Part shown: positions 39,138 through 54,400 of the stretch, piece after piece
Numbering within the stretch: the first letter of the stretch is position 1
Layout of the letters: each line of letters opens with the position of its first letter
Assembly: GCA_024195265.1 (NCBI GenBank)
Contig: JAJLRJ010000011.1
Span: 18,995,927-19,059,926, forward strand
Source: Dendrophyllia cribrosa
Taxonomy: Eukaryota > Cnidaria > Anthozoa > Scleractinia > Dendrophylliidae
Reading direction: 5' to 3'
Length of the DNA stretch: 64,000 nucleotides
The notes under the pieces: generated by a model
Databases searched by the model: none
What the model was told of the DNA's origin: nothing
Seen by the model: the letters and a program-made list of their open reading frames with translations, nothing else
Made by a program: the position numbers and the translations under genes

Positions 39138-42100
39138 CTGCAAAATTAAAATAGAGAAGGGAGTAAGTTATAAGAGGATGTGAAATAATTTTAAGTTTTG
39201 AAGTCCGGTGATAGCGGGACTTCACGAAGGTCGTGTTCAACTTCTTCAATTCTCAATGTAGTCAATTATTTATTGCGACTTTTAGAGTGAGAGTCATTGC
39301 GGTCTTCAAAAGGACTGTTATTGGTGATTTACTCACTTATCACGGATGAGTTCAAGACTCGTTTAAACGTGAACGTGCAAAACTAATACAGAATAAAAGT
39401 TACTGAATTATCAATAGATTAAAATCTGTAAGATAACACTTCTTATAAAATAAGTATACAACAAGCAAATTATAAAAGCTACACGAATAGTAAATAATAC
39501 TAAATAATATATAATGAAGTGAACTAACACTATTACTGCACTTAAAGGCCCACCTTCACCCAAAATGCTATGCGCGCCGTCATCACTTTGTGTGCTGAAT
39601 TTCGTGTAACACGAAATTCACGCTTGATTGGTGCAACCAATCAGATCACCCGTAGGAACATTGGAGCATTTCAAAACAAAAACAAACGACCGCAACGTCT
39701 TTTGGGTGAAGGTGGGCCTTTAAATAACTGAAATGACACGTAAATGAGAGCTAGTCTTCACAAAATGAGCAGCAACACTGAACCACGGCGGTCAGAAGAA
39801 GAAGCCCGCCTGATAGTCAGGTAGATTGTTCCACAGACGTGAAACCATCCACTTTTTTATTTATTTTATTTTATTTTTTTATTTTGCCACACACAATGAA
39901 TTACAAGCAGAATAAAAACGATAATAAATAGGTTAATTAATATTAAATTTAATAAATTAAATTCTGTGTAAATTTTACCTTGAATTATAGGTAGGCTGGT
40001 TAAAGCGCTACTGCGATCAAATTTTGATTTTCATTTTTTTTTACATCTTCGTGTACAATTAGACTTTCTTGCTCATCTTGCCAAATTTCAATCCATTACG
40101 AACATCAGAAGTCATTTTATTTTAACATTTATGTCCGAGAATTTACGGCCGCCATTAATCAACCTTGTTCCAAGGCTTGGTTGCGAATGGGATAAAGCGA
40201 CGTCAAAGACTCAAACATACCTCACGGGTTGAAATTATAATAACAATCAGCATAGAAAATTGCACGAAGAACAAGTCCAATGTTTTTGTTGCTTTTTCAA
40301 TACTGACTTATTGTTATTATAATTTCAACCCGTGAGGTATGTTTGAGCTTTCGACGTCACTTTATCCCATTCGCAACCAAGCCTTGGAACAAGGTTGATT
40401 AATGGCGGCCGTAAATTCTCGGACATAAATGTTAAAATAAAATGACTTCTGATGTTCGTAATGGATTGAAATTTGATCGCAGTAGCACTTTAAGCTTACT
40501 AAATCCTCTAAGGTTATGCACATTACTACGGATTGAAAATAATTCCTGATATAGTTAGGTCCCATTATGCACTGCATTATACATACATTTATAAAATAGA
40601 ATTAGGCCTTTTGTATATCTACGATGTTTTAGAGACTAAGCTGACAAGCTGAAGTAGGTCACTGTACAAAGTGAATGGCGTTTTGACACTCGAGTGGAGT
40701 CAAGGAAACGAAGTCAATCAGGTCATTTACGATAATCAACACGATTAACTGAAAATAGACTACAGTCGAAGCTCTTCTTACGATTAAGAGACCAGCAACC
40801 ATCCTCATCCTTACGAAAACCTCTGTAATTAAAAGCGCCCGTTAGCGAGCGCGATCACCTTTAGAATTTACGAACTGTTCTTGTTTTCATTATTTTTAAC
40901 CTCATTTAACCGACCACCCCGAGAGACTTACAACTGCAAGGTTCAAATTCATTAGTCTTTTAGCTGCAGTTGGTTTAAAGACGTTTTTAGAATAGAAGAC
41001 ACGTTCATTATGTGGATGCGCACACTGTGGATTCATCAGCATTTACGCTGTTAACAGAAACACTTAATCCCTTTGGCATGTTGCCGAAGTAAATGGCCGC
41101 TTAATTCATGAATTCTCGTAAGCGACCAGTTCTATCATTTTTTTGAAATCCTGAGGTGGTCTCTAACGAGAGCTTTTACTGTGATTCTTAAAGGTCAAAT
41201 GAACCAAAAATTTGAATTTTTTTCTTTATCCATTTAAACGTTAAAAGAAACCATAATAAAGCATACTTACGCAAAATTTTTCCTTTCTTTAGCCTTAAGT
41301 CACATAGCTAAAAGTAAGTCACATAGCTAAAAGTACGAAGATTTCCGAAGGCTTCACGAAAACGTTTCTGAAATGGCAGCGCGCTTCAAGCGGTAGGATT
41401 GGTAAGGATTATGACGTCACTATTGGCGCGTTCCCAGTGTCCTCTCTTCTGGCGAATACTGAGTATTCTAGCTTGTGTGTAAGATTTTGACTGTTTTCGT
41501 ATTGAAAATGGACAATTGTCGCTTCAGTTTATCGCAGAACAAAACACCATAGCTTTCCGCTCAGTCACCGACTTTCAACTTCAAACCTTCACTGTTTTGA
41601 GGTGGTCAATAGTGACGTCACTATTGGTTTCCGACAATTTTCCCGATCGCTCTACGATTATGAAGGCCAAAAAGTTGCATTTTTCAACTTCCAATATCTC
41701 TGCGATGCCAAGTTCAATTATTTTTAAATTTCAGAATATGTTTATTTGGTCCTCTTTCAACACATTGCACTAATATTGGACTGAAATAAAATATGTCAAA
41801 TTTTTGGTTCATTTGACCTTTAAGATGACTTTTATTCTTAACTTCATGACTTTGGTGTTGAAAGCTCTTGTTGGGTTGGTTACACCCTGTTGCACGCATA
41901 TGGCATTTTATGTTATTTATTTCTAATTTCTAATAGTTGCCCAGACGGGATCTAAACAGACTTTTTTCTGACCTGGTCCGTAATTTTATTTTTCCTTCCA
42001 CGCTTGTGTCTTTGGCAACGTCCTTCCAATTTGTGCCATCAGTGGAATACTGAACTGTTAGTCCTGGGTAGACAGCCATGGGCTTCAGATTCCCATTATC

Positions 42101-43670
42101 GAAACTAAAAGAAGAGAATTCAAAACAAGCATGACACATCTATTTTGCAAACTTTATAAACTGTAGCTAAACAGAGAACTGCAAAGGAAGTAAAAACTCT
42201 TGATGTCTAGCCGTTATTCACAGGTGTTTTTTAAGTCTTTCCATAATTTGGTTTTAACGTGGATTTCTTACACTAGAAAAATGTATAGTAAAATAGAACA
42301 CGTTCGATAATCAAAATTATAACATGAGTTTGAGGCTTTCTATGGTCACGATCACGGCCTGTGTCTCTTACTTCCCCTGGATACTTGAATACAAAGAAAT
42401 ATCAAGACCAAATTAAACATAGATATTTGTCAAGAAGTCAAGATTGATGTAAGATTTTTTTATATTTCGATGGTGGATTTCTGTATAGAAATTGGACAAC
42501 GAAAGTAATATAGGTTCTTATGATCTGTATGCAATTTTTCCCTCTCTCCATCAGTCGATCGGCTATAAACTTTAAGCACGCCATATGTAATAGTCACCTA
42601 CCTTACCCAGGGGGGAGGGGTTAGGAGGACGGTGGAGAAAAACGTCTAGGAGAGGGGAGGGTCCGAAAGTAATTTTGTATTCACGAGTTGGCTCGTAGGA
42701 GTTTTTAATTTAGTTACAATAATGGTTTATTTATGTAGCTAATTTGCAGTTATAAGACGTTAACAATGAGGCCTGCACAGACCATCCATGTTCCATGCTT
42801 CTGACCTTGCAGGTGGTACACGGTATGCCACGCCTATCTTATCCAGTCGATAAAGTTCCCTGTAGCCCAACGTATTCGCAAGTTTTACCCAATCAGCATT
42901 CTTTTTGTCGTCTCTTTCTTTCTTGTCGGTAATGTCTTCCCAAGATGCTTTATGCCACGCGCGTTCGGCCAATGCTAACATGCGAGGAAAGATCATGGCG
43001 TACACCTGGTCAGCGGTTCGCACCGTTTCTGTCCACAAATGACCTTGCATTCCTAACAACAAGACAAACAAGATGTAAAAACGTTTCAAAACAAAACAAA
43101 ATATATGTAAGAACTTTTAAAAACAAAACAAACAAGAAGTAAGAAAGTTTGAAAACCACACACAAAAGTAAGAACTTTTGAAAACAAAATAAAAAAAATT
43201 GTAAAAGCTTTTGAAAACAAAGCAAAAAAGAAGTAAGAACTTTTGAAAACAAAATAAAAAAGATGTGAAAAGTTTGCATTGTGGTAATTTGAGAATAGTA
43301 ATAAAGTTTCAACGCAATCAAAGATTTTCATTCTGATTTTATTCTGATCTTTATTTGATACTTTTATTATCTTGCACGAACTTCCTTCATTATTTAAACG
43401 AAGGTAAACGCTAGACTCTAAACATTCCTTTCACAAGATATAGAAAATATTCTCTTTGTATTTAGATAATCTGATGCAAATCTTCAAGGGACTTTGAGAA
43501 TTTGATTTGGTTTGCGTAATGACCATCAACCCCCCCCCCCCCTCCTCCCCCCTCTCCTCCCCCCCCCTCCTCCCCCCTCTCCCTCCCCCTCTCCCTCTCC
43601 CTCTCCCTCCCCCCTCTCCCTCCCCCCTCTCCCTCCCCCTCCCCCTACACACACCCACACACACACACAC

Positions 43671-43714
<44 letters not shown>

Positions 43715-46700
43715 CAAATCAAATAATTCTCATGCGCATCATTTCCTAATTCCTAATCATTTCTTGATGCGTCTTAATTTTGAACTTAAAAGGTTGTGGC
43801 ACTAATCCTGGCTCATTAGGTACAAATGATGGTGTGCAAATATGAGACTTAATGGAAACAATATAAATCTGTAGGATTAGACACAGATTTTATTTTTTTT
43901 AATAAGTCTTACCTACAATGTTTTCCTTCTGAACCAAATCAGGGCACACTTCTTTGGTCTTACAGAACTCATCTCTGGTCAGCGGCTTACCGGAACGTTC
44001 TTGTTCGATATTTGCAAACAAATCATCCGGCATAAAACCAAAAACTTTTCGAGTGTCTGTAAACCGGGTGGCCCAGTAGTACCCACGCTCCTCTGGGTCA
44101 GGCTCTTCCGGATGATCAAAATACAAATGAGTGGCCTGGGACATAATCACCTACAAAGTGTGCAAATATTAACTCAGCAGAATTTTTAATCTCGAGGAGA
44201 AATTCATATGCATGCAAGCCGACTCTAAACTAATATTTAAAATTAATCATCCACTTCAGTTGATAGAGGTCTTTGGGTCTTAAAACAACTGAGGACGAAG
44301 GTGCTGCCTTTGCTATGACATCTGCAAAATGGTTAGACCTTCACGTGGCTCGGATGACCACGTAGAAATGGCGGTCCCGTCTCCGATGGGGACGTAAAAG
44401 AACCACTGAGGACGTAACAAAACCCTGGCTGTGACCACCCCTCAGTGCCATACATTCACGGTTCATGGGTGGGTTGGGGGAGAGGGTTGGGGGAGACGAG
44501 ATCAACAATGGACCGATAACGGCTGCCTGAAGAGCCTTCATGAGCTGACCTCCGAATTCATTCTCATAAGTGTATGTAAAGCGCCATGAGACATGTGATA
44601 TGTGCGCTACCCAAGTCTCTTCCTTTTTTTTTCAAACACTTTCAAACCCTGAACAACTGGTCTGCTTAAAACAAACATGATTCAGATTTTTTAATCACTG
44701 AGATGAATGTTCGCACAGTGATAAGACTGACAAACATGTGAGAGAGTGTACCGTCTAAATCTTCGTATTTTTTATGAATTTCGACAATGCTGTGATTTCA
44801 AGGTTGTGGCGAAGAAATGGCCGCGCCAAAAATGTTGGACTGAGTCCATCGCTAAATAATTGAGTTAATTAAAAAAAATTAAGGTCGTCAAGTCTCTGGC
44901 TGTGAATTTACAACATCATCTAAAACTCATTCTGTAAGATAAATCCGTACTTAAACATTGATTCCTGAAAATGGGTTCCTTTTTTAATTCTGTAGATGAA
45001 ATCCACAGCATACGCCGGTTGATTGCGCATAAATTAAATCAAAGTAAAAGCTGATGAACATTACCTAGTTGTTTCATGTGGTGGTCGTTGTTGTTGTTGT
45101 TGTTTTTTAATGCTGTTAGGACTGAAAGGTTGAAGGACACCGAGTGGTATGGTGCATTTAAAAACAAAAGGCTTATTTAATGAGAACATGTACCTGATAA
45201 CCAGCGTTTGCTAGTTCATAAGCTCTTTTTCCGCCGCCCCATTCCCAGATATTATTCCATGCGTATCCATACACTGCCTTGTTCGCCATCAACTTCCGGT
45301 CATACGGGATATTTTTTACATCCATAAGGCCATCTTCCCAGCCCGCGAGGTCGAGGCTGTAAGTGGACGTGATATTTGCAACACGCTGAACAAAATAGTC
45401 TTTCAACTGGTCAGCGGTTTTCCCAGCAGAGGTGTCCAGTCCCAGTCTCTGAACAAGACTGTTGCACGCGGTGGAGTTCATCCAAGCACCATGAGCAACC
45501 TCGTCTCCACCGAAATGAAAGATGTTCAGCGGTTGTGAATCGTTGTGCACGTTTACTACAGCTTCGACCAGTTTCTCAACGAAAGCGTACGTGGATTCTA
45601 TGCAAGGATTAATGGCGTCATCTGTGTAGTATTGAATGGATAAATATCGAGACGTATCGTTTGCTTCAGATAACAGGTATCTGTCCGCCCCTGGTTTATC
45701 TCCCTGAGCTAATAATTTGTCGTATCGTGCAAGCATGGCTTTAATGGCGGCATTCCCGTGTCCCGGCATGTCGAATTCAGGAATGACTTCTATGTGACGA
45801 TCATTTGCATAGCGTAGAATTTCTTTATAATCATTGACCGAGTAATAGCCTGTGCCCGAGGTGGTGGAATCGGGGCCTGAGCCGAGTTGTGATAGTAGAC
45901 ACTGTTTATCTTGCAAGTCGAAGCAGCGTTTACCGCCAACCTAAAAGTAAGAAAATCGTATTTTTAATAAACTGAAGGCACTCGCTGAGCTCGACTTGTC
46001 GTCTGTTTATGACCATTTGCGGGTTTTTTTTGTCCTCAAATTTTACTCTACCTCAGTGAGTTCCGGTAATCCGGGAATCTCCAGTCTCCAACCTTCGTCA
46101 TCCGTCAGGTGGAAGTGAAATTTGTTTAACTTGTACATTCCCATGGCTTCAATCAATTTAAGCACGTGATCCTTAGTGACAAAGTTACGTCCCACATCAA
46201 GGTGCATTCCTCGGTATGCGTACCTTGGGGCGTCTTTAATTGACACTTTTGGGACTTTGCCTGCGGAGTCCCGTAACCCCAGTAAAGTCTGCACTCCATA
46301 AAAGACTCCAGCGGGTCCCTTACCTGGAATAAGCATTTTACACATTATGGTCGGGTTTTTACTGGGTAAAATTTTTATAGTAATGAGCCCCTAAAATTAA
46401 GTAGTGACAAGAGAAAATGATTTAGAGCTGGACAGCAACGACCCATCAAAGTTTGATAATTTGTCTGGTACACTTCAAGTAAACATTGCCGACTCTAAAG
46501 GAAACCTTTTGGACAAAGATGAACTGCGACTTATCTGTTTTCACATCAAAAGTTTACCGTTTTGATAAAACTCTGCATACCACAAGTAGGAGTACTTTTT
46601 AAAAATTTTAAGTGACGGTATAAGAATTTTGGCTGTCAGTTATGGACATTTGTGGACAAAAGAACTTCTGTACTTTAATAGCCCAATTTCGATATATTAA

Positions 46701-49700
46701 AATTCAACTTGAAACAAAAGACATCACTACGAGGATTAGGGGAATAAGCCATATAAATCCCTTATATCATTCTCCTAAGCCTCGTAGTGATGTCTTTTGT
46801 TTCAGGTTGAATTTTAATATATCGAAATTGGGCTATTTGTGTTAAAAAAAGTTGGATATAAGATTATTTACAGATAAACAAAATCAATTCTTTGTAAGCT
46901 AGGTTTTGGTATCTCATCATTTATTTTTAGCAGAGGTAAACACCTACCTGTGATAGTGATGACGTTCGTGGAAGAGTCAACTTCCAGGCTGTACGACTCA
47001 TGCGCGCTGGGAAACCGCCGACCACTCTTGGCAGGCACAGAAACGTCACCCGTGACAAGTTTGATAACTTTACTCTCTTTTGGCGTCGGGGATACCTTAA
47101 TCCCGAGTTTGTCTGTTTACAAAAGAACAAATATCGTAAATGCTTTTTATTCTGCAGCCAGTTTCATTATTCCTAAAGTTGGCTTTTTTTGGTACGACAA
47201 AAACCAAACAATATTCTTAAAGTCCCTTCCAATACTAATTTTCGATAGGTCAAGTCCTTCGCGACTTAAATTAATTCCACGCGCAAATTTATCGAATAAA
47301 ACTCGACTAAAAAAGCGAAGGTCGACTTGTGGCAAGTTTAACCAAGAGCCAGAAAAATCCTAGTTTTCCAGCTTTTCCTGATTCTCGTAATTTAATTACT
47401 TGTTTTTGTGCTGAAACGAAAAGAAAATCAACATATGAGAAGAACAACACGGTACCTTTTAAGAAGGCAGCCTCATTTTCTAGTCCCGCCTGAATGTTCA
47501 GTAACCAATCTGACGTAATAATCACGTGATTTTCCTTATCAACGTCCATTTTCACAGGGGTGGGGATGATGTTATTTGGCGTGCTCTCCAAATCTGATAT
47601 AAATGACTCATCGAAGCGGTCTTCAGGGGTGTATGGATTGTAAGTATCTGCAACAAAACGTTTCCATTTCTCTTTGGAATCAAAATTCCCTACAAACTTA
47701 AGCTCTTCGTCGTCTGTATTCTTTATGACTTGCGGGCTCAACCCAGTTGCCGTGACATACCACCTTGGCATGACGTCAGTTCGAGCTACGGACCAATACT
47801 GAGCCTGAAATTTGAACGCGAAAGAAGAACCAGCAGCGATGTCTTTGAAATCGCTGGTGGTCTCAAACTTATGGAGGCAACCATTGATGTGGGTCAACCG
47901 GATCCCGTAATTCCCAGGGATAACGTACCCCGCGGGGTTATACTTCAAATGCTCCGGTTCCATGAGTCTGATATTACAGAAGTACACAGCCCAGTCGCCA
48001 TGCTTGATGGAGGTCTGTCCCTTATTTGTTAGAGTGATTTGCGACAGGAAAGTCAAATCAGATTCCAAGTTGTTGAGAACATCATAGTGCACCTCCATGT
48101 TGGAAGCCAAATAATCGATGTCTCCCTGAACAGAACCTAGGGCATTTTAAACAAAGTGAGTATCGATCTCAAATGCAAACCTATAGTTTGTTATGTTTAC
48201 CCGGAATGTTTTAATATCCAAACGACAATCCACTAATTAACTCTTTAACTCCTAAGAGTGCTAAGAAAATTTTAAGAAAAATCCTATTGTAAAATATTGG
48301 AAGGCCAAATGGTACTATGCAAAAGTACTGCTGAAGAAGTTTCATTTGAATGGTCACACCATAGCCCATTTCGAAAAATACCATAGTAATATTTTATGTG
48401 TAAGCTCAGCCTCATCGGGATGTAATTATTCGAGTCTCCTTTGTTAGAATGGCACAATGGCATTCAGAGTACATGTAGGAACGCTGGGACGACGTTGCCA
48501 AGAAGTTGAAGCATAGCACGTGCAGTTCGTGTTGAAAACAAAAGAAATTGGAAAAATCAGGCTTACATCAAGCACCACTCAAACCTGCACTTTAAAGAGT
48601 ATTATGGTATTTTTCGAAGTGGCCTATAGTGTATCGTCAACATACTCAAAAGTTAGAACTACATCACATGTCTCCATGATTCACTCTGAGAGTGAAAGAG
48701 TTAATAGTATAAATTTCAAGTAAAATTTATGAAGGTTTCCTTCACGTCAATGGAAAGCGCAAATTCAACGCCGTAACCAAGAGACTATGATCTAGTCTCT
48801 TGCCGTAACTCAAATATGCATCCGCTGTCCGTGTGTTTGGGAAAAATACACATATGAACAACGTTAATTGAATTATGAGGTATAAAACCCCCAAAAACAA
48901 ATTACAAAAACAATAAAACGAAAAGAGAAAAAAGATATGCCCGGGTCTTTTTAATACATCATAAAAACACAGTTCTCCAGGATACTTCAGTTTCTGGAAT
49001 GAAATTAAGGCCCCGTCCACACTAATGCGTTTTAGAAAACCTCCGTTTTTGGTTCCCCGAAAACGGATAAAAAGATCTGCGTCCACACTAGCGTTTTCAC
49101 ATCGTTTTTGACCGTCCACAATAGGGGCTGAAAACCGATGATCCAAAGATGCGTTTTCATCGCCAGGCTCTGCTCGGACGTTTTTCTGTTCAATACGCAT
49201 GCTTCAATAGCGTCAGCGATGAGTTGTGACGTAAGCGTTTTTGAAAAGCTCCGTTTTTGCCGTCCACACTAAAACGATAGACCGGCGTTTTCAAAAGTCT
49301 CCACTTTGAAAAGCGTTTTCGAAAACGTCCGTTTTCATAGATAAACATCTCCGTTTTTGATCGTTTTAGTGTGGACGATCGATAAAAACGCATAAAAAAG
49401 TATGCGTTTTCAAACGAAAACGCATTAGTATGGACGGGGCATTATATGGTAGTCAGTTTAAGCCTTCGCTCGATCTAATATTTTCCCGTTAATACGTTCT
49501 TTTATAATAAACGGCCCCTTTTCTACTTCTATAACAGGATGGTAAAATTTTCCTGCAAAGTTGCTTTGGAAGAAAAATTAATGTTTTCTATATTAGACCA
49601 GAATTTATTATTGTTCTAAATTCACCTTCTCCAGCTCTATAACAGGATGGTAAAATTTTCCTGCAAAGTTGCTTTGGAAGAAAAATTAATGTTTTCTATA

Positions 49701-51416
49701 TTAGACCAGAATTTATTATTGTTCTAAATTCACCTTCTCCAGCTTTTAAAGACTTCACACAATAAACAGAAGATATTTAGCGGAAAATATAATTTCTGAC
49801 GACTGAGTGAGTACGAACGAACTGAGTCGGTCAGTCTTCTCGAAAGCTGCCTTTTGTCGTTTAAGTTGTTATTTTTGATAGGCGGTGTAAATAAATGTTA
49901 CCAGTTTTTGTACCTTTTCCTCGAGTTCCAGTGCTACTGTATTAGATGGGGAATATTTTGGTCACATCTTAAGAGTCTGCTGTTTTAGAGGCTTTTCGTA
50001 TCTGGCGTGGTTTTGATGCAATATATTCAAAAAATGGAAATGTTATTTACAAAGTTCAAGAGAATAAATTCATCCTTTTAATCTATTTAACATCGAATGA
50101 CAAATGGCATTAATTTCAGTAGTCATAATAGGATGCCCAGGGGGCAAAACCAATATGGCTGCCGTATATGCAAAGAGATCTATGTACACCTTTTAAAAGA
50201 AATCTCTAGGAAGAAGGGGTTATCTCACATTGCCAGATTTATTATTTAAACTAGTAGTAATCATAGATTATAGTGCGTCTCCTTATCCCGTGGCACCTCG
50301 TCTTAGCCTTGTACCTCAGTTTCATGAATTAATTCAGCCACTGTTGAAAAGGGCTATGTCGCGAGATATGTCACGCAGGCAAAAACGTCGGGCCGTCATC
50401 AAACAAATTCACGCTATCGCCGTGGAATCGGGCAAAATCCTGCCGTGCTGTGTACTCCGAAAGGTCTCAGATTTTTCCGACGTATAAATAGTATATTTGT
50501 CTTGATTTCATTTCGGTTATTTCTCCGATTCTGAAATCATACTCCTCAGTACATGTACCAATACCGGAACCGGAAATGAGAAATTTCGACGTTTAAGTCA
50601 CGCAACATTCAACGTGAAATTTCGCAAGATTTTTCGGATAAAATTACAACTACCAATTGCAAGTAAGACACAAGACTGTTGAATATAATTCCTTTATTAG
50701 CTAGACAAATTTTAGTCACAAAACTGCGAAATCTTTAGTCGCAAATGCGCCCGATACAGGCGCAATTTCGAGCACTGTAAAGTTAAATTATCTGCGTTCG
50801 CCTGGCGCGGCCGGTCAGTGAATTATTGCTACAAGACATAAGCGAATTGCACCGTACCGTAGAACATCGTGAAGAACGACGTCGGTATTTAGGTGAAAGC
50901 TTCCCAAATCAGGCAGAGAACCACAGCAAAATCAAGATAGAACATTCAAAACATACCAGAACGGCAGCGAGGAAAATCTGTAACTTCTTGCTTGATTCCA
51001 AAGAGACCCAACAACTTACTTGGTCCGGAGAAGAACCTTCGTCCAATTTTTCCACTGCGTACTTTTACTAGGCATTGAAATATTGAGCCGTACGATTCCA
51101 AAATCGGGAAAATATCCGAAACTAAATCAGGACAAATAGATTATTCACATGTGACATTTCGGAACCCCAGCTCCCCAGGATGATGCCTGATTTCCACGCG
51201 ATGCTGGATACTATTGTGACGTTTCAAAATGGCGCAGATTTGGTACCGACACTTTTCTCGATTCGTTCCGCTTAGCCTAGACGACGCGCTAAGAATGCTG
51301 GATACTATTGTGACGTTTCCAAATGGCGCAGATTTGGTACCGACACATTTCTCGATTCGTTCCGCTTAGCCGACAAGATTAGGAAGCGTCTCCTTCGTCG
51401 ACGCAATAATAATGAT

Positions 51417-51452
<36 letters not shown>

Positions 51453-54400
51453 TATTATTATTATTATTATTAAAAAAAATTATTATTATTATTTATTTTT
51501 TTTGGGGGGGGGGAGGGGGGGAGGGGGGGAGAGGGGGGGACCCTTTATATAGCCGTAACCGGAATACGTTTTGTTTGCAATAGACTGGTGGACCTACTAA
51601 TAGCGTCAATTTTCCTCTTTCAGTCACAATATCATGGTATTTTGGACGATTTGAAATGCAATATAGTCCGGCAGCCGGACCGGAAAATCGAGGTTTCGCA
51701 CAACCCACGAGTTAGAAAAGGTTTGATAACGGATTTTGATAGAGGGAGACCTGCTGATTAACGCTAGGTAGTTTGTAAAGTCGAATTGTGGTATAGGTTT
51801 TGCCTAAGGGGGTGTTTTCTTGGACTATCCACGGTTTAACATGGAAACGGCTTAACTGTTATTATTATATTATTAGGCACAGCTTCAGTGTAACTAAGTG
51901 TATACTTTCTGAATTCTGTGTGAAATAAAGTTTATAATAATAATAATAATAACGAGGCTGATATATATAACAGCGTTTCTATGGCATTTTAACCACATAT
52001 TTTGAGACAAACTGATAGTGTGATATCAGTTCCTTAACAAGAGGTTGGCTTAGTTACTAGAACAATTAATATCATATCACGTGACCGGTCACGTGACTCT
52101 GAATACGCCGAAAAGTTGCTTGGAAGATACTAATTACTACGTTTTCCTTTCGTTTACAAACTTTCGTCTTTCGAACATTCTTGTATTAATCAAGGTTAAT
52201 TTCCATTAGCTTTTGTCGTAAAAACTACAATTGCTTCCTTAAAATAAAGTTTAAATCATTTTTAAAGAGTTAATCTCTCAGCATCAAAACGAGGCTGAAT
52301 AGTGGTTGAACCTTTTTTTGCCTTTGTTTCGCCGCAAAGCAGATATAGAGAAGAGTGGAAACCATATGATAAATCGTTGGAGGTTTATCTTTAATGTTTT
52401 CATAGGTTTTGAGAAAGAAGAGAAGTCTCATTTCGACAATCCAGGGCTTCATTAGTTTAAAATCAAATAGAGAGCCAGAGCATTTTTAAATAATAGGAAT
52501 GAAATCATGATTTAATATAAATTCTGAAAATACATTCGGGAATGTCAGAGTACATGTAGATTCATTTACGGCCGGTTAGTGCATTTTAAATAGATATTAA
52601 GTAATAATGAGAGTATTTTTCAAAGAGACTGAGAGCTTATTTAAACTATATACTATGCCCTACACCATTATGAATCTCATAAATCAATTCCTATACTTTC
52701 ATGGAGCAAGTTATTACTTTTGAAATTGCTCCTACTTCGTAACATAAGTAAAAGCATAAATCTATCTGGGCATAAACTTCAACTTTCATTGTTCAATTAT
52801 CGTTGTCAGAATCGCTGATATCATCTTCCTCCCAATGTATCCCGTGTGGATTGCAGTACGTTTCCTCTGCCATACAAGTACAGGCCTTTGTGCAGGAAAG
52901 ACCGACATTTGTGCAGGAACAGTTAGTTTGACATTCTGACTTCTTGCAAGCTTGCAAGCTTGCAAGCTTGCAAACTCTTGTCACAGGTTCTCCTTATTCT
53001 TAGGGTTGGTAATATATTTAGCCCACTGCTTCGGTACTGGCGTCGAAGGTCCTCCGATGTGTACCTCAAGTGCACTTGATGTGCCTCTCCTTGACGGCTC
53101 ACCAGCTTTGATTGAGGTCTCCAAGTACTGGTCGAAAACAACGTGAACGCAGTTATGACTTGCGGGTAGACAAGGGCGATGAAAAGATGTTTTTAATATT
53201 AATACTTCGCAGCCAGTTCGCCAAACGTAGTTGCATTACCAGACTTCGTCATCTGCACACCAGCCATACCATCTAGAATGTAGACAGTGTTCTCAGGAGG
53301 TACCTGGAGTCGAGGGACAACATCGACTAGCTTCTCTATGATGTCCTCTGACACTTTGAGTTCTTTCTGAGAGTACCACCTTGGTGGGTGAGCGCACATG
53401 GAATGGGTGACAATTCATAGGTCATAACTTCCATTAGATTTATTTGGCGTGCGTTAGCAACAATGAAAAGCCTCCCAAAGAGGTCCCTGTCGGCACTGAC
53501 TGTGACGATCTTATCATCTGCAGCCTTAACTTTCACCTTCTTTGTCACGGAAATTAACGTTTTTACCTTTAGGTTTGGAATAGGGTCCCAAAAACTAACC
53601 GAGTTGGTATTCAATCGCTTCTCCATAAATGCCGTCATCTGCTCCTGACTTTTCTTTCGGCAAGCTAGAAGACATTCTGCGACACTTTGCGGTAAAACGA
53701 CACCCGCAGCAAAGTTTTTTTTTTTTGTATTTTATTTATTTTTGTCTATATTACATTTGTAAGAAAACTAACACTTAAACACATTTAAACAACCTAAGTA
53801 CACGAAAGAGAAAGAAACTAAAAATACAAAAATGACAAATGTACGAAACACTGCTTAAAGTAGTATAATTTATGATTAAAGCGGCTTGAGTTGAGATAAA
53901 AAATGATATATTTGGTGACAAAAATCTAAGAAGAAATAAGAGCGATTAGGGGCTCCCACTTTTGATAGTGGTAACTAAGGTTATTTCTCTCGCTCGCTAT
54001 GGAGTATTCTATTTGGTATGTATTTTTAATTCGCTCGAGTAATAATTGTGGAGTTAAAATCTTGTTACTAAGTTTACAGAAGTGAAGGAGATATTTGCTT
54101 TCCAAGATAATATAGTTTATTAAATTGCTATTACTTTCTAGATTATCAATTCCAAAAATAACATCTCTAATTTCTAAATGCTTGGTAAGCTTTAATTTAT
54201 CTTTACATATCATTTCCACTTCATTCCAAAATAGTCTAACTCTTGGGCATTGGAAAAGAAAGTGTTCAAGAGTTTCGATATCTGTTTTGCACCAATAGCA
54301 CAAAGGAGATTCGACTTTTTTAAACTTGTAAAGCATATCATTTGTATACATGATCCTATTTGATATATTGTGTATTGAAATTCGCGCAGTTTAGTACTCA

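Noticed and set aside
43431..43805. Proline-, glycine- and Cys/Val-rich frames
   Set aside because: Products of the C/T tract and CA microsatellite.
50230..50487. 85-codon plus-strand frame (MPDLLFKLVVIIDYSA...)
   Set aside because: Basic middle part looks somewhat protein-like, but there are no splice partners, no family motif, and it lies in repeat-rich intron 1 of gene C.
50826..51071. 81-codon plus-strand frame
   Set aside because: No recognisable motif or gene context; length is within chance for this composition.
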